From NCBI GenBank assembly GCA_037349105.1, contig JAYJMM010000124.1, positions 5,936,001 to 6,000,000 of the forward strand: a stretch of 64,000 nt of DNA. Direction: 5' to 3'. The position numbers and the translations under genes are program-made. Position 1 is the first letter of the stretch. Each line of letters begins with the position of its first letter. Source of the stretch: Limnomonas spitsbergensis (Eukaryota; Chlorophyta; Chlorophyceae; Chlamydomonadales). Below, in pieces: positions 47,136-59,600 of the stretch. The notes under the pieces are model-generated. The model was not told the origin of the DNA, ran no database searches, and saw only the letters and a list, made by a program, of their open reading frames with translations.

Positions 47136-48575
47136 TCACTCCATCTTGCCAATCACGCTTTTCTGAGCAACGAAGACAAGTTGGCCATCAGGGATCTCCA
47201 CCTCAGCCTGCAAGGATCGGGGACAAGGTAAGCAGCATATACTGGTGGTGATGCCCATCACTCAATGAGTCTTTACCATGATTATGGACAGCAGCATGCC
47301 AGCGTGTTATTGAACACCTAACTATTGTGTAGGAGACGCTGGAACAACAGCTGTGTGAATAAGGGTGAATGCGTGAGAGCACAGGTCGGCCGGGGCTGTT
47401 AGGTATGAACCCTTGTGTCCTGATCACAGCACCTCCTGCATGCGGACGTTTATTCATATTTGAAGGGGTGCTGGCACACTACATCCAGGACAGCTTATAT
47501 GGTTCTGGATTATTCAAATGAAAGGAGCATGCAAAGGGCCCAGGTATGTTAGAGCGCACAAGAGCACCACTGGGGATATGGGGCCCATACCTTATGCAGC
47601 CCATAGCCAGTGGCCCAAGCAGCAGGTCTTGTAGCCACAGGCCCCACCATTCGAGGGTCGTGGTGTAACTGAAGTGTAACTAGAAAATAAACGCTAAAAT
47701 GCTCCCCAGTCCATCCTTTCTCCAACTAAACAACAGCTCTCGCTACTCTGATAACTAACTAAAACCTTTCATACTGTTGACCGCACAACCTGTGACTTAC
47801 CATGGCGTACTTCTGAAAGACAATGCCATCACCCTTCTTGACGCCAATGTCCACCTCTGACCCAACGGCTATGACCTGCAACAACAAATAAAGAAACATG
47901 TGCATGGCCTGCTGAGTAAAAAGGATCCATGCGAACTTGTAAATTTGGAGATCTGAACAGCTGAGTGCATTTCTTATGAAAGGAATCAAGTTTGTGCAGT
48001 ATGCCGTGAGGACTCGCTACCACACTCACCATCCCGTAATGGGCGTCGGAGTTGGCCTTGGGTGGTCCCTTAGGCAACAGGATGCCTCCAGAAGATTTCT
48101 GAGGCCAGAAAGCAAGACTGCATTAGTAATCAAAACCAACACATTCCGATGAAAGGTATAACAGAGGTTACAGCTCCTAACAGGCAATCCTGAGGTGGCA
48201 ACTTGGTTGACACATGTTATATAGGGACTGCAGCCATGCATGCTGGTCATTTGTCATGAGAAACAGCCAGCCTTAAGGCAGAACCCTAGGCATCAGCATC
48301 CCGTTACCTTCTCGTCCTCAATCGGCTGGACGAGAATCCTGTCGTGCAGAGGGGCCATGGAGTTCATGTCCAGAGAGGCCTTCTCCAGGGTCACCGATGC
48401 ACGAACCCTCAAGCTCCCACGTCCTGTATATCACCAGGGTTGATGAGTTAGAATTGCAGAATCTTAGCCAAGTAGATGAAGAGGGTGACGCCGCTTGTCG
48501 ACCACACTCGCCTGTCACCGCAGGTCGCCCCCGTGCCAGTGCAGATGACGGCTGGCGGATACGAATAGCCGACAT
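47136..48575 (-). CDS. Plastid Cpn10-type co-chaperonin (GroES family)
   Basis: Single-domain 10-kDa co-chaperonin that caps the Cpn60 barrel. Exons (high to low): 48575-48512, 48423-48308, 48098-48030, 47875-47801, 47207-47136; 131 aa. An about 35-residue Arg/Ser-rich leader (MSAIRIRQPSSALARGRPAV) fits an organelle, probably chloroplast, transit peptide. MAPLHDRILVQPIEDEK, KSSGGILLPKG, VIAVGSEVDIGVKKGDGIVF, KYAM and the C-terminal ENE-like block follow GroES order, with the mobile loop around KKSSGGILL. Intron 1 either begins GC (CAG|GCGAGT at 48511) or, keeping the same phase, GT at 48505; both leave the mature part unchanged. Confidence 0.9.
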
Positions 48576-48630
48576 ATTGAAAAACGTTAAATTTGTGAAA
48601 TGATGTTGTAGACTTATCGATAACGCAAAT

Positions 48631-49582
48631 GCCTCCTTGCAACACGGAAGGTGTCTTTCCGAACTTCGTGCTCACACTTCACGAACGCTGGCATCAAAGC
48701 GTCGCAGCACAGGCTTTACAGCGTGAGGTGCAAGGGACGGAGTGACGGACTAACACTTCTAACTCCCATTATACCAACGCCGGGCACATGCGGTGGGTGG
48801 CCGTTGTGGATATACCGGTCTATCTACCCTGTGCACAGCATTCCTCAGTCTAACGCGCCCAACGTCCATTTGTACAAGAAAATATCATCGGGATACCGAT
48901 AATGGACTGATAATTGTCGGCTGTCGCCGGTCCATGCTATGGCACTAAGGTAGCACCTGCCAGAGCATGCAGGATTGCAGGGACCCCACCCCTGCCCTGC
49001 TGGCATGAAGGGGGAAGCCATCAGGCAGCGCGACAACAGAGAGAGAAGTTGGTGCATTGCCGATTGCGTGTGGCTGACACGGTGCGGAAATGCAGCATAT
49101 AGGCCAAGATGTTACTGAAGCTTGCCCCCATATCACTCCGGTGCTCCTCCCTCAAATAACACCAATTGCCCGCCGCCTGGGTAGCAAATCCCAGCTTTAC
49201 CTTGATTCCGAGGGCCTCTGGCGACTGTATCCATCCAGCCGGCGACAATGGCAGTCAGGTGGGCACAGCGTGGTGAGCTAACGCATGGGCTTAACCCATG
49301 TCAGGTAAGGTACGTCGTTCGTGCCTTGCTTGTGAAGGGCTGGACAAGACTGCAGTGGATCAGGTGGATGATTTGAGGAGGCAGATGAGCACTACCCATT
49401 GGGAGCAGAAGGAACTCTTTGACCATGTGGAAAAGGGAGGACATAACGAGGGACAGACCAAGAGAGCTCTAAACAGTGGCACAGCAGTGGTAATTGGTCA
49501 GCTGGTTGGCAAGCAAAGAGAAAACAAGCGGCTAGCATGCCAAGCTCTCGACATTTTCATATTTCTGCAGTCAATAAGGTGA
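48631..49582 (+). CDS. Possible unknown gene cut by a LINE insertion
   Basis: Not recognised. A plausible first exon starts at ATG 48631 (MPPCNTEGVFPNFVLTLHER), only 55 bp from the divergent Cpn10 start. A second candidate exon (about 49340-49582) encodes a charged helix (VDQVDDLRRQMSTTHWEQKE, GQLVGKQRENKRLACQALD). The LINE D tail begins at 49573, so the 3' end may have been lost to the insertion. The exon connection is not established, and the middle frame at 49090-49281 is unconvincing. Confidence 0.3.
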
Positions 49583-52500
49583 ATGATGTTACACCTCTGG
49601 GCCCTGCTGGAAAGGCTCGGCCGCATGGGCTCCAACAGCGAGGTTGGGAGAAGAAAACTGAAGTTGAGAGGGAAAAGGAAAGAAAGATAGGTCCACAAAG
49701 GAGGAGGGAACATCTCTGTCCCCTCCACCCCTCAAAAGTAAATTTATTGGGAAGGGTCCTCGCCCCTGTACTGTCAAGGCCTGAACATGAAAAAAGGAAG
49801 AGAGAAGAGAGAGGAAGAGAAGAACAAACAGGAAAATACCCCTCCCCCCACAACATAAGGGAAGAGACAGCCATTTCCCCAGCTCCTCAGGAGCCTAGCC
49901 CACCACAATCAATGTCTACCTCGCCCTTAACAAAAGACAGAGCCTCCCACCCATACCTGTTCCTTTACAACTGATGAAAGTCCGTGGCGCCGTCAGGGGG
50001 CCCTGCCCAACCCATCTCCCTAAGCTTTTCCTTGATGGTAGGGCGCTGGAAGGAAACATGCAGCATCCTCCACATGCTCGCCATCTCCCCTTGCCCAGCG
50101 CTGCTGGCAGTGGCATGTCTCTCACTGTTCACCGCTGCGCCATCCTCTGGTGCCAGCCGTGCTAACCGCACCAAGCCGCAGCCGCAAGTTTGTGCGCACA
50201 CGAGCACATGGCCTGTTGCTGGTACGGCTCCCAGCATGCGCCAGCACGGCGCCCGCCGTAGGATGGTACCAGGCGCAGTAGGCGGCCACAGACCTGTGCT
50301 CGGCGGTGGGGTCCCTGGGGTCTCCTCTGCCAGCCACCTCCAGCTGTGCCTGCTTGTAGGCCACTAGCTATATCACCTCTGGGACAGGGAGCGGCTTTGG
50401 GTCAGAGACTGCCTCACACAGTTTGGGGTCAGCTACTCCCCGCTCCAACTCCTCCAGTGGCCCCATCAGCTCACAGCACCATGTGCACCCTCTGGTGTTC
50501 TGTCGAACCACGAACTGCGAGTCGACTGCCATGGGTGCCGCCAGGAGTAGGCTGTATTGTTGTGCTGCCAGTGCCACTGCTGCGTTGAAGAAGCGGAGCA
50601 CATGCTGCCACCAGTCTCATGTATCGGCTGGATCTGTAGATCCCGCATGACTCCTCAGCTGTCAGCGGATGCAGGAAGCCCCACCGCCTGGCATGGGTGC
50701 TGAAGTAGGCCGGACTGCACCTTGCCCCATAGGCAGTGCTGCAGCCGCAGGTGACCGGTGGCCCACACCACATCTCCGTAGTTTGCCGTAGGCGCTGCAT
50801 AGACGGCTGCTAGCCGGATGCGTGTAGGCATATGGTGCTGCAGACACACCCTAACAGCCATGCGGCTTACACGCTGCAGCGTGGCAGCCAAAGGCGCCTG
50901 TCTAGCATGCATGGCCCTCCTCATGCTGCCGCTTTCGTGCTGAATGATGCCCAAGAACTGGAATTATTTTACATGCTTCAGTACTGTCCTATCTGGGCTG
51001 TACACGCAGGTCTGGGCTGGCTGTCGACTTAGCGCTGCTATACGGCTGCCAACCTCCAAGATCTCTGTCTTGCTGACATCGACCTGAAGCTGTTTATCCG
51101 CAGCGTACTCATGAAGGGCATGTAGCATGAGCTGCAATCCTGCCGGGCTACCGACTAATAGGGAGAGGTAATGCGCATAGAGCAGGCACCGTAGTCGTTG
51201 CCCCGCCTCCAGCACAAAGCGGGGCACTTGGCTGCGATCATGCCCGGCAAGGCGCTGATCTAGAGGCTGAGGATCAGGGGGCTAAGTGGGCAGCCCTGAT
51301 TGACGCCTCTGTTGCAAGGCACAGGGTCAGTGCTTGTATGGCCATCGGGGGGCGGGTAGACTGCACCGTTATAGAGCGCTTGCACAGCACGTAACAGGCC
51401 TGGTGGCATTAGAAGATGCTCAGACAGATGCCGCCATAGCTGACCCTGCCGCACACAGTCAAAGGCCTTGGTAAAGTCCACAAAGGCCACATGCAGCTCG
51501 CCTTAATCTACCCGATGCGCATGAACTGCATGCCTCAAGAGGAAAGCAGCCTGGAGCGTGCTACAGCGCCGCTGAAATCCGAACTGTCCAGGAGTAATAT
51601 GCTGGTGCAAGCGTGCCCAATGGTCAGTCATGGCTGCGAGCATGCTAGCATACAGCAGGTACAGCATGCTGGTGATGGCAATGGGCCAGTAATTACCGGG
51701 GTCAAGCAGGTCGCCCTTCTTGCAGATAGGCTGAATCCTTGCTGGCTGCCAAGCACAAGGCATTCCCCCCCTGCACTGCAATCGAAGTCATCCACTCCTG
51801 CAGCATGTCCCTGATCACATGCTGCTGCTCCCCCTCCGAGTTGTCGTCTACCAAGGCCAGCTTGATGAAGGGAGTAGCCATACCATCCTGGCCCGCCGTG
51901 GTATGTACACGCATACGGGGGGAAACCCTGTTAAAGCAAGAGGCCAGCTGCTTGGCGGACACACCCAGGTCTTAATGCTGCGTGCTGACAGGGGAGACTG
52001 GGATGTGGCGCCATGGCAGATAGTGGCGAGATGAAGGTAAATGCTGCTTCAAGTGTGCCTCCCACCTCTGGTAGGAGACAGCAGTAGTGGGGCAAGCTTG
52101 CTGCCTCTCTTGCAGCTGCTCCCAACAGACGTTGTGGTCATGACGCTGCAGCCGCGGCCACATGGCGCGAGCAATGCCGGCGATGGCGTGCTGAGGACTT
52201 GTACTGCTTGCGCTCCGGCCCGAGGCACTACTCAGCGGCATCGATCGCAGCTCGGCATACGCCCTCTGAACCTCCTCCTCCAACCATGGGGGTGCTGATG
52301 CTGTCCACGCTGGGCATGTGACCTAAGTCCGCACGTCATGCCAGCAGTTTCTGCCGCTGACCAAACTGCGGTCATCAGCGCCGATGCAGAGTCCTCATCG
52401 TCACCTGCCGCGGCGGCCGCTCTGAAGCGCTGTAGACCCTGCTTATTGCCGGCCAGCGCTCCGCTGTAAATCGCAGCTTTGTCCGCTTTTCAGGTCAGAG

Positions 52501-52755
52501 AGGTCCTGCTGTTTCATGCTGGCTGGCTAGCTGTAGGCTGACTTCACCCCACATCAATGCTGCTGTCTCCCGGTGGCCTGAGGGTGGCATTGAACGATCG
52601 ATGATCCGACAGATCCGATCCGGTGGGCAGCACCGCGCTGGCTTCTATCTGCCGCCACTGGGAGTGGTGCGCAGGGATGTCGTCTACACGGGACTGGCAG
52701 TAGCCGCCAACCAGGTTGCGTCCATAGGTTAATGGGCGCCTTTGCGCCAAGAGGG
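49573..52755 (-). mobile_element. LINE D: AP-endonuclease/RT element, longest copy, dead
   Basis: 3.2-kb non-LTR retrotransposon, 5'-truncated, with many stops and frameshifts. From high to low coordinates: an endonuclease end with GSDLSDHRSFNATL (about 52590); the RT N-terminal block KGDLLDPGNYWPIAITS (about 51670-51720); motif A AFVDFTKAFDCV (about 51450-51485); motif B GVNQGCPLSPLI (about 51270-51305); motif C as LLYAHYLSLL (about 51175), where YADD has lost both aspartates, so the RT is dead. Then come C-terminal parts parallel to copies B and C (LEELERGVADPKLC), a purine/pyrimidine-biased 3' UTR and the tail at 49575-49630. Confidence 0.88.
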
Positions 52756-53291
52756 CACATCAGACTTCACCTGCAATCCGGTTCAGGTACAATAGAGAGG
52801 ACAGAAACAGACAATCTTTGTGCCTCAGGCTTTTTTCTGCACCCCGGGCTCATTCCTAGTTTCCCATGCCATTCGTCTGTGGTGTGCATTGGATGCTTGT
52901 CCAAGGGGTCCCCATTGTTTTGCTCGCTGTCCAGGGTTTGTTTTGTGCTCAAACCGGTTTTCAGGCCATTGTCCCATGCACCAAACGTTAGTGCCCGCTG
53001 GCCTTCAAAACTCAACATGCTCAGGTATTTTCCATGGCATTTCCCCATTCACTTAAGTTATTTAGTACTTTAAGCCAAGAGGGGTTGGTAAAGTAGGCTG
53101 GGGCAACGCTGCGTGGAAAAGAGGGGAGGGCTTAACGACCCTCCGTAACCACCTGATTTCTGTTTCCCGGTGTTACGGCATTACAAATGTCGTATTCCCC
53201 CAGCTATGCTCAGCGCTCAGGCGTTTTCTTTCTTTCATTCTTTCTTGCTTTCTTTCGCGCCTGACATTCACAATTTGACATCATATTGACC
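52756..53291. promoter_or_regulatory. Intergenic, upstream of the GOLGA7-like gene
   Basis: About 540 bp between the LINE 5' truncation point and the next start codon. It contains a pyrimidine tract (TTTCTTTCTTTCATTCTTTC at about 53226-53260) just upstream of the ATG, a likely leader. No other feature is seen. Confidence 0.35.
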
Positions 53292-54838
53292 ATGTCTGCT
53301 CCTTGGTCTGAATCGGCTTTTAGGGTTGTTATTGAGTTTAAGAAGGACAGCGAGAAATGTAAGCGGCGTTGCTATTTGACACGTTCAAGGCAGAGTGTGG
53401 CTCCTCAGCTTCTAGGTCGCGTGCCCCCCCAAGCTTGGGACGCGCTATTGGTCGACTGCGAAAGACTCGCTTCAGAGCATCCCTATATGGCCAAAGCCAA
53501 CATTGACTGTTGCTGCAAAAATGTGCTGGCCAGTAGCATGTGTAAGTGAAACTGTTCCTATCTGATCATGGGCCAAGTGGCCAACACAACTAACAATCAT
53601 TGACGGACCTATCTTTGGTTACAACCTACAACACCACGCTTGCCAGTCCTCTGTATCGGCTTCGGATGCTTTCAAGGTAAGGCACAGTAACTTGAAGAAT
53701 CCCTTAGTGTCTATGAGCAAGGGGTGGCGAAATTGAGCTGTAACATGCGTCCCGTTGCCTGATAGATCACACTTTGATTGGAATCATTATTGCCGGATGA
53801 TTGTTAATGCATGACTGCATTTGGTGGTTTCAGGTGATGCTGGAGACTACAACATTTGGCTTCAAAAGGTGATGAATGACTGCCAGTAATTATTAGAAAC
53901 AGAAGACAGAAATTATAACAGAAAATTGTCATGTGCGAACAAAAGGCATGGCATGCTAAATTGCATAACACGCCTATGCAAGGAGCATGGTTTATTTCTG
54001 AACATGCCGTTTATCCAGGCTGCATTGCCCTCTACAGGTCCATGGAGTCCTGGCCGCACACCAACCGTACTACAATCAGAATGGATGCAGGCTTTCGGTA
54101 GAGTCAGTGCATGGCTGCTTTTGGATCCAGATTGACATTTCCTCGGGTCACCCTCCTCCAGGTAAAGCTGTTGACTTGGCCTTACATGTCTCAATGCCTG
54201 TAGCGGCAGCTTCCTTTCACTGAATTGATTTAGCTGCATCACGGCATTCGGCAAGGGAGGCTTGGTGCAGCAAGACCTGCTGCTCCGGCCACTGGCTGTA
54301 GGCCTGCGAATGTTTGATTCCTATCAGCCCGGTGGTGGCCGCCCGGCGGGCCGGCACAGGTGGTCTAGAGTTCTAAAATCAACACTGCTTCCTAAATTAT
54401 GACGCTAATTTCCATGCCCTTGTATATTGTCACAACACGGTATGCACTGGGAGTCAAATTAGGGAGTTGTTTCATATTAAGAGGTACGGTAGAGTAATGA
54501 CAGGAAGTTGATGCCGGGGGTCTCTATACAGCAAACACTGATGATTGTCCCTCCTGCTTGTTGTTTGTCACAGCACCTCAGCAGCAGTACCCGCCTCAGC
54601 AGCAGTGTACTCCTGGAAAAGACGGTATGGAATGGAATGCCCATTATTAGTTATCCTCTTCCGTGTCATGCCAAATTGGAGGCACTACTACTTAACGCGG
54701 AGGCAATTGGAGGAAACGTGCTCGCAGAGCTTTCTTTGCTATCTGATTTGTGTTCCTCTAGTTTTTCTTGTAACAGAGCGAATTTGCATGCATGCACCCC
54801 AATTTTCAGGTCCATGGTCCCCAGCAATGTCTTGTTGA
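53292..54838 (+). CDS. GOLGA7/ERF4-like palmitoyltransferase cofactor
   Basis: Resembles the GOLGA7/Erf4 family, the partner subunit of DHHC palmitoyltransferases on Golgi or ER membranes. Exons 53292-53541, 53647-53676, 53834-53868, 54038-54161, 54574-54624, 54810-54838; 172 aa with consistent phases. The order is FRVVIEFKKDSE (strand), WDALLVDCERLASEHPYMAK (helix), a Cys-rich hydrophobic stretch (CCCKNVLASSMFLCIGFGCF), IWLQKVHGVLAAHQPYYNQNG and GCFWIQIDISSG, parallel to GOLGA7 (FIQRD start, NNLYAEAEKLG helix, CLTAY segment, YIQEQN helix, then RVIEITIYED). A Pro/Gln tail (APQQQYPPQQQ) is extra. Family assignment is by pattern, not exact motifs. Confidence 0.62.
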
Positions 54839-55277
54839 AGCTGTGACGCTGACCACTGGGTTGCAGCTTATTACAGACACATATTGTACATATCCTGTCC
54901 TTAGCCTCGAGCATTTGGATTGAGGCTAGTTACTTCACTGCTGTCCCAAGGTTAACTATTTTTTGTCAGTTTGAAACAAAAATAAAGGCTTCCCAACAAT
55001 CATATTTTTTGCTGGTTGATACTGTATTCGTTTCAGAACATGAGGCTTGGTACCATGGCGACGAGTATATGCCCCTCCACCCCATACAATCGATACATTT
55101 AGTGTATGATTAGACGGATGGAGGAGAACGTTTAATCCTGGTATCCTTGCTCACATCCCACTTTTAGGTGGTCAATCGGGCTCCTGTACTCTCAAACTGC
55201 ACATCATTGATATACTGGAGGCGACATAGTAAAGAAGATGAACCATCTGCTGCACCCAATATCAGGAACATGCATGT

Positions 55278-55400
55278 GTCAATAACGTTACACCTCTGGG
55301 CCCGCTCAAAGCTCGGCCGCATGGGCGCCCAACTGTTCAGAAGGGAGAAAAGAAGAAATAAAAGGAAGAGGGGGGAGAGGAACAAAAGGAGAGGCCGGGA
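55278..55400 (-). mobile_element. LINE 3' end remnant, minus
   Basis: On plus: GTCAATAACGTTACACCTCT, GGGCCCGCTCAAAGCTCGGC, CGCATGGGCGCCCAACTG, then purine-rich 3' UTR (AGAAGAAATAAAAGGAAGAG). No coding sequence remains. Confidence 0.8.
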
Positions 55401-55699
55401 AGGCAAAGAAGACCAAGTCCGACACCTGAGTTCCTCTGAACATGCATGTGTATCACTCCCACCTGCACTTACATTTCTCACTTGTGGGCTCCATACCCTA
55501 CTCCTTGGCTAATACGAATTCACAATAAGCTAATTCCTTGGCTAGAAAGATGCTGGTGATGCAATGGCAAACATCATGAGGTAGGACTGTAGGAGGGGTG
55601 GGTACCTATCAGGTTGGTACCTTTGAGTCATATTTGATCAGTTGTCCTTATATGAATAACATAATCATATGACTGGCGTCTTGATGGCTAGTCTCTTGA

Positions 55700-56000
55700 G
55701 GAGCTGGGAAATAGTTTTGTTATCCTTTTGGGGAGGGGAAGGTGGGGGGAATGGGTCCTCTCCCTTTTGTTCCTCTCGCTTTTTCTCCTTTCTTGAATTT
55801 CACTGGTTCAGGACTTGGTTCTTTAGGGGTGGGGCATCTTTGCACTGCTTTCCCATGTTGGGGGGGGAGGTAAATTCCCTCTCCTTTGTGTTCCTTTCTT
55901 TTCTTTCCCTTCTGCCTTTGGTACTTTTCTTCCAACATCATTGTTGGAATCCCACGTGGCCGAGCCTTTTTTGAAGCAGGGGCAGAGGTGTAACTGCAGT
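55700..56000 (+). mobile_element. LINE 3' UTR remnant, plus
   Basis: Pyrimidine-rich 3' UTR-type sequence (CTTTTTCTCCTTTCTTGA) followed by CCCACGTGGCCGAGCC, GAAGCAGGGGCAGAGG and TGTAACTG. It faces the minus-strand remnant at 55278 in inverted orientation, 300 bp apart. Confidence 0.7.
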
Positions 56001-56149
56001 CTTAGGGCTCAGGTCCTTGATTTTACACCTCTGTAACAAATAGCAGTCCTCTGGGGCTCAGGTGAATGGAGACGAAGTATTTGTCTCATATTCCCTACGT
56101 GATGTCTTGCTCAGCCTAAGAAGATCACATAGACACATACCTGGTGTCC

Positions 56150-56400
56150 AATGTCATTGACCTAGTTCCATACCCAGAGATTGAGGGATAAAACCTACCA
56201 CACGATATTTTCTCTCCCCCAGCCTAGAGCGCTGGGCTCCATGTTCCTGCCCCCACACATAGGAGGATGGCATGGCTGCACCATGGCCCAGGCTTTGCAT
56301 GGTAGCTGGAATTTATCCTAGTCATTCCCTACCAGCCCCACGCGGCCAAGCGTTCAGCAGGGCCCAGTTGGTATGCACCGTTCTTAACCTGGTGATCCAG
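56150..56400 (+). mobile_element. SINE (copy 4)
   Basis: Aligns with copy 3 from the second half of the tRNA-like head (TTCCATACCCAGAGATTGAG, GGATAAAACC) through CCTGCCCCCACACATAGGAG, GGCATGGCTGCACCATGG, AGTCATTCCCTACCAGCCCC, ACGCGGCCAAGCGTTCAGCA, GGGCCCAGTTGGTATGCACC to GTTCTTAACC. It ends about 240 bp upstream of the RecQ start codon. Confidence 0.75.
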
Positions 56401-56640
56401 CCACGGTTCCAAGCTTTAAAAATGCTTTGGGCCATATCGGGCGGTCTTGGACCAATCTCTTGCCCGGTGAGTGATAATCTGCGCGAAGCTCGCTGTCCAG
56501 TTCAAATTCAAAATAGTTGGAACTGGGTTCAGCCCTTGACTCTGCTAGCGATCCCTGAGGTTTGGAGCGCGAACGTAACAATACCACCGGTCTATCTGCG
56601 AATATATATATACATTTGCGTCTATCAGTTTTGATGTTCC

Positions 56641-59600
56641 ATGATTCGCCAAGAGTCCTATTCGTCGACAGATGTCCGTGCTGGCGAGCTAGGGCAAATT
56701 TTGTCCAAGCACTTCGGCATACAGGCATTTCGGCCAGGACAGCTTGAGGCCATTCTCGCTACTGTACAAATAAAGGACTCGCTTGTTGTTCTTCCAACGG
56801 GAGGTAAGCTATCCTGATTCAATCTCAGGATTCAGTCCTGTTGCCATGCATCATATCCCATGCAAGATATGAAGGAGGGCTCCCCAAGTCTCCACCACAC
56901 TCGCCGACATCGACATTGCGCGCAGCTGGGAAGAGCCTCTGCTTCCAGCTGCCACCTTTTACAAGGCAGCATGCATTTACTGTTGTGGTGTCCCCACTGC
57001 TTTCCCTCGCAAAAGATCAGGTGGGAAATTCTCAGCAGACATGATAAATTGTTGCACAGCCTGCCTGCCTGCCTGCCTGCCACACATTAAGCTGTGGTCT
57101 CAGGAATGCATGATCTTCATGAAGGTTGAGAAAGCACTGGACAAGGACATCGATGCACGAGTATGGAATTCGGGGATCAGCGAAGGTCAACGCTGCCAAA
57201 TTGTGTCACAAGCAACCAGTTTGGAACCTGAGATGCGGCTTCTCTATGTCACACCTGAAGCTTTGAGGGTTCCTGCACTCAGGGATGCACTGAAGGTAAA
57301 ATGATGCATGCAGAGTAATTTAATAAGATGTTTGCATAAGAGGATCCAAGTTGTATCTCTTCATTACACGATGCCTCACCTCGTACTTACCAGGAGGCAT
57401 ATTCCTTGGGCACCTTGCTGAGCTTTGCTGTTGATGAGGCACACTGCGTCAGTGAGTGGGGCCACGACTTCAGGTGCGACATGTACAGTCTACATTCACT
57501 GTGCACAAAAACAATGAAGGATCACAAACTTGTTGTCATTCGTAGGCCAGCGTATCTGGAGCTATCTTCTCTCAAGGTATTTTGTAAACACATTTGGTTA
57601 GATAAATGACAATGTCAAGGATGTTGCGCTTGGAAATTTACAATGCAGAGTGTAATCTGTCAATTAACCTCTCAATGTTTTTTCTGTGCAGGAAGACTTC
57701 CCCCTGGCTCCGATTGCTTGCTTTACTGTAAGCCTTGTGTACCGAGTGCTAATGGAATATTTCAACATTTATTATTCTTTCCTGTCGTGATGTATTGCTT
57801 TGATGTGGGAAGCTTACAAGCAATCATTGCTTAAATCTGACAGGCCAGCTGCACGGCTCGGGTGCAGCAAAGCATACAGAGAGACCTACAGCTGAAGAAT
57901 GCTGTGCTGGTCAAGGCTTCATTCAACAGGCCAAACATTCAGTACTCTGTTCGGTATAAGAATTTGGTCGGCGATGGGAGCGATTATGCAGTTCTTGAGG
58001 TGAGATCATCGTGAAATGAGTCTGCGATGTCACAAGCAGCCTGAGATTTCCGGCCACCTGAGATCTATGTCCTGGATGTCCGTAATGGGGGACTGCTGCT
58101 TTGTAGGACCTTGTCAGCTTCATCAATGAGCAGGCTGGTCAGTGTGGCATCATCTACGCACGCCTCAGGCGAGTTCTAGCTTACTAGCTGTTAATATGGA
58201 AACGTCAATTCCTTGCTCACTAGATCGCTGCTGTCCGTGCGGACACTTCATAACCAACAAGCCACCGCGGGTTGCAGGACATCCTGTGATTGGATCTGCA
58301 AGCAGATTGAGTGCGCAAACGATATGGATATCGCGGTCTATCACGCGGGCAAGGACATCCAGCAACGTAACCGGGTGCACGCCGACTGGTCCTCTGGTGC
58401 TGTGCAAGTGGTCGTGGCAACAGTGGCCTTCGGGATGGGCATCGATCGGCCGGATGTCAGGTAGGTGTAAGCAGGGTAACAACTGATGTGATGCCAACAC
58501 AGTTTGCCCCCCTGAAGTGCTGGCCCAAATGCATGCAGGCCATGTTTTCTCATCGCAGGATGACAGTTTGGACCTTATCCTTCCCATTTTACTGTAAAGC
58601 TTCACCCGATTTCCAGGTGGGTGGTCCATTGGAATGCCCCCTCAAGCTTGGAGGGACTCTACCAAGAGAGCGGACGCGCGGGGAGGGACATGCAGGCTAG
58701 CTCCTCGGTAAAGTTAACTAAGTTCAACACATGATATCACCCTCTGGTCTCCTATCCCCTGGTCTCATATCCCCTGGTCTCCTATCCCCTGGTCTCATAT
58801 CCCCTGGTCTCCTATCCCCTGGTCTCATATCCCCTGGTCTCATATCCCCTGGTCTCATATCCCCTGGTCTCATATCCCCTGGTCTCATATCCCCTGGTCT
58901 CATATCCCCTGGTCTCATATCCCCTGGTCTCATATCCCCTGGTCTCATATCCCCTGGTCTCATATCCCCTGGTCTCATCCCCTGGCTTTCTTGGTGAAGA
59001 TCTGCATCATGCATGTACAGTGCATAACCATATTGTTTTTCAACTACTACGTGGTTGGTGGCGCTGCCCATGTCAGAGGCCGGCTATTGCGATGAAATCC
59101 CTCCACAATGAAATAGGGATACTGTTGTCCTGGCTGTAGGTTGTGTATGCCAGCAAGGCAGACATAGAACAAGTGGCAAAGCTGGAGAGGGGGCACAGGA
59201 CTGGCTCCGCGCAGGAGGTTTCTAACTTCTTCCTCACCCCAGGCTGCAGACGCAAGAAGCTGCTGGCATTCTTTGGGGAGAAGCGGTAAGATTAGACAAG
59301 CAGACCAGAGCAAGTGTGTTTGTGTGATTGCAGACTGGATATGCAGAACCCTGGCTGGCAATTTATCATTTAAATTTCTGTCATGCTTAGAAATAAGGAT
59401 AATTTGATAAGGATGACAAGAAATTTTCAACCCTCTACATGATTGCTGCCAGCGGGAAGCATCCGCTGAGACACATATATTTTGCTTTTGTCATCGAGAC
59501 AAATGTCCCGTATAATGGTCTCCAGACCCTTGGGTAGGACAAACGCATCCATGTTTTGACGGGGACCATCAGCCAATCCCTGCTCTATGGACCTTGACAG

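Noticed and set aside
49573..52755. Active retrotransposon or domesticated reverse transcriptase
   Set aside because: Motif C has lost both catalytic aspartates and the frame is broken many times.
58724..59071. Antisense MRPGD-repeat protein
   Set aside because: It is a 15-bp minisatellite inside a RecQ intron; conserved helicase exons on both sides are on plus.
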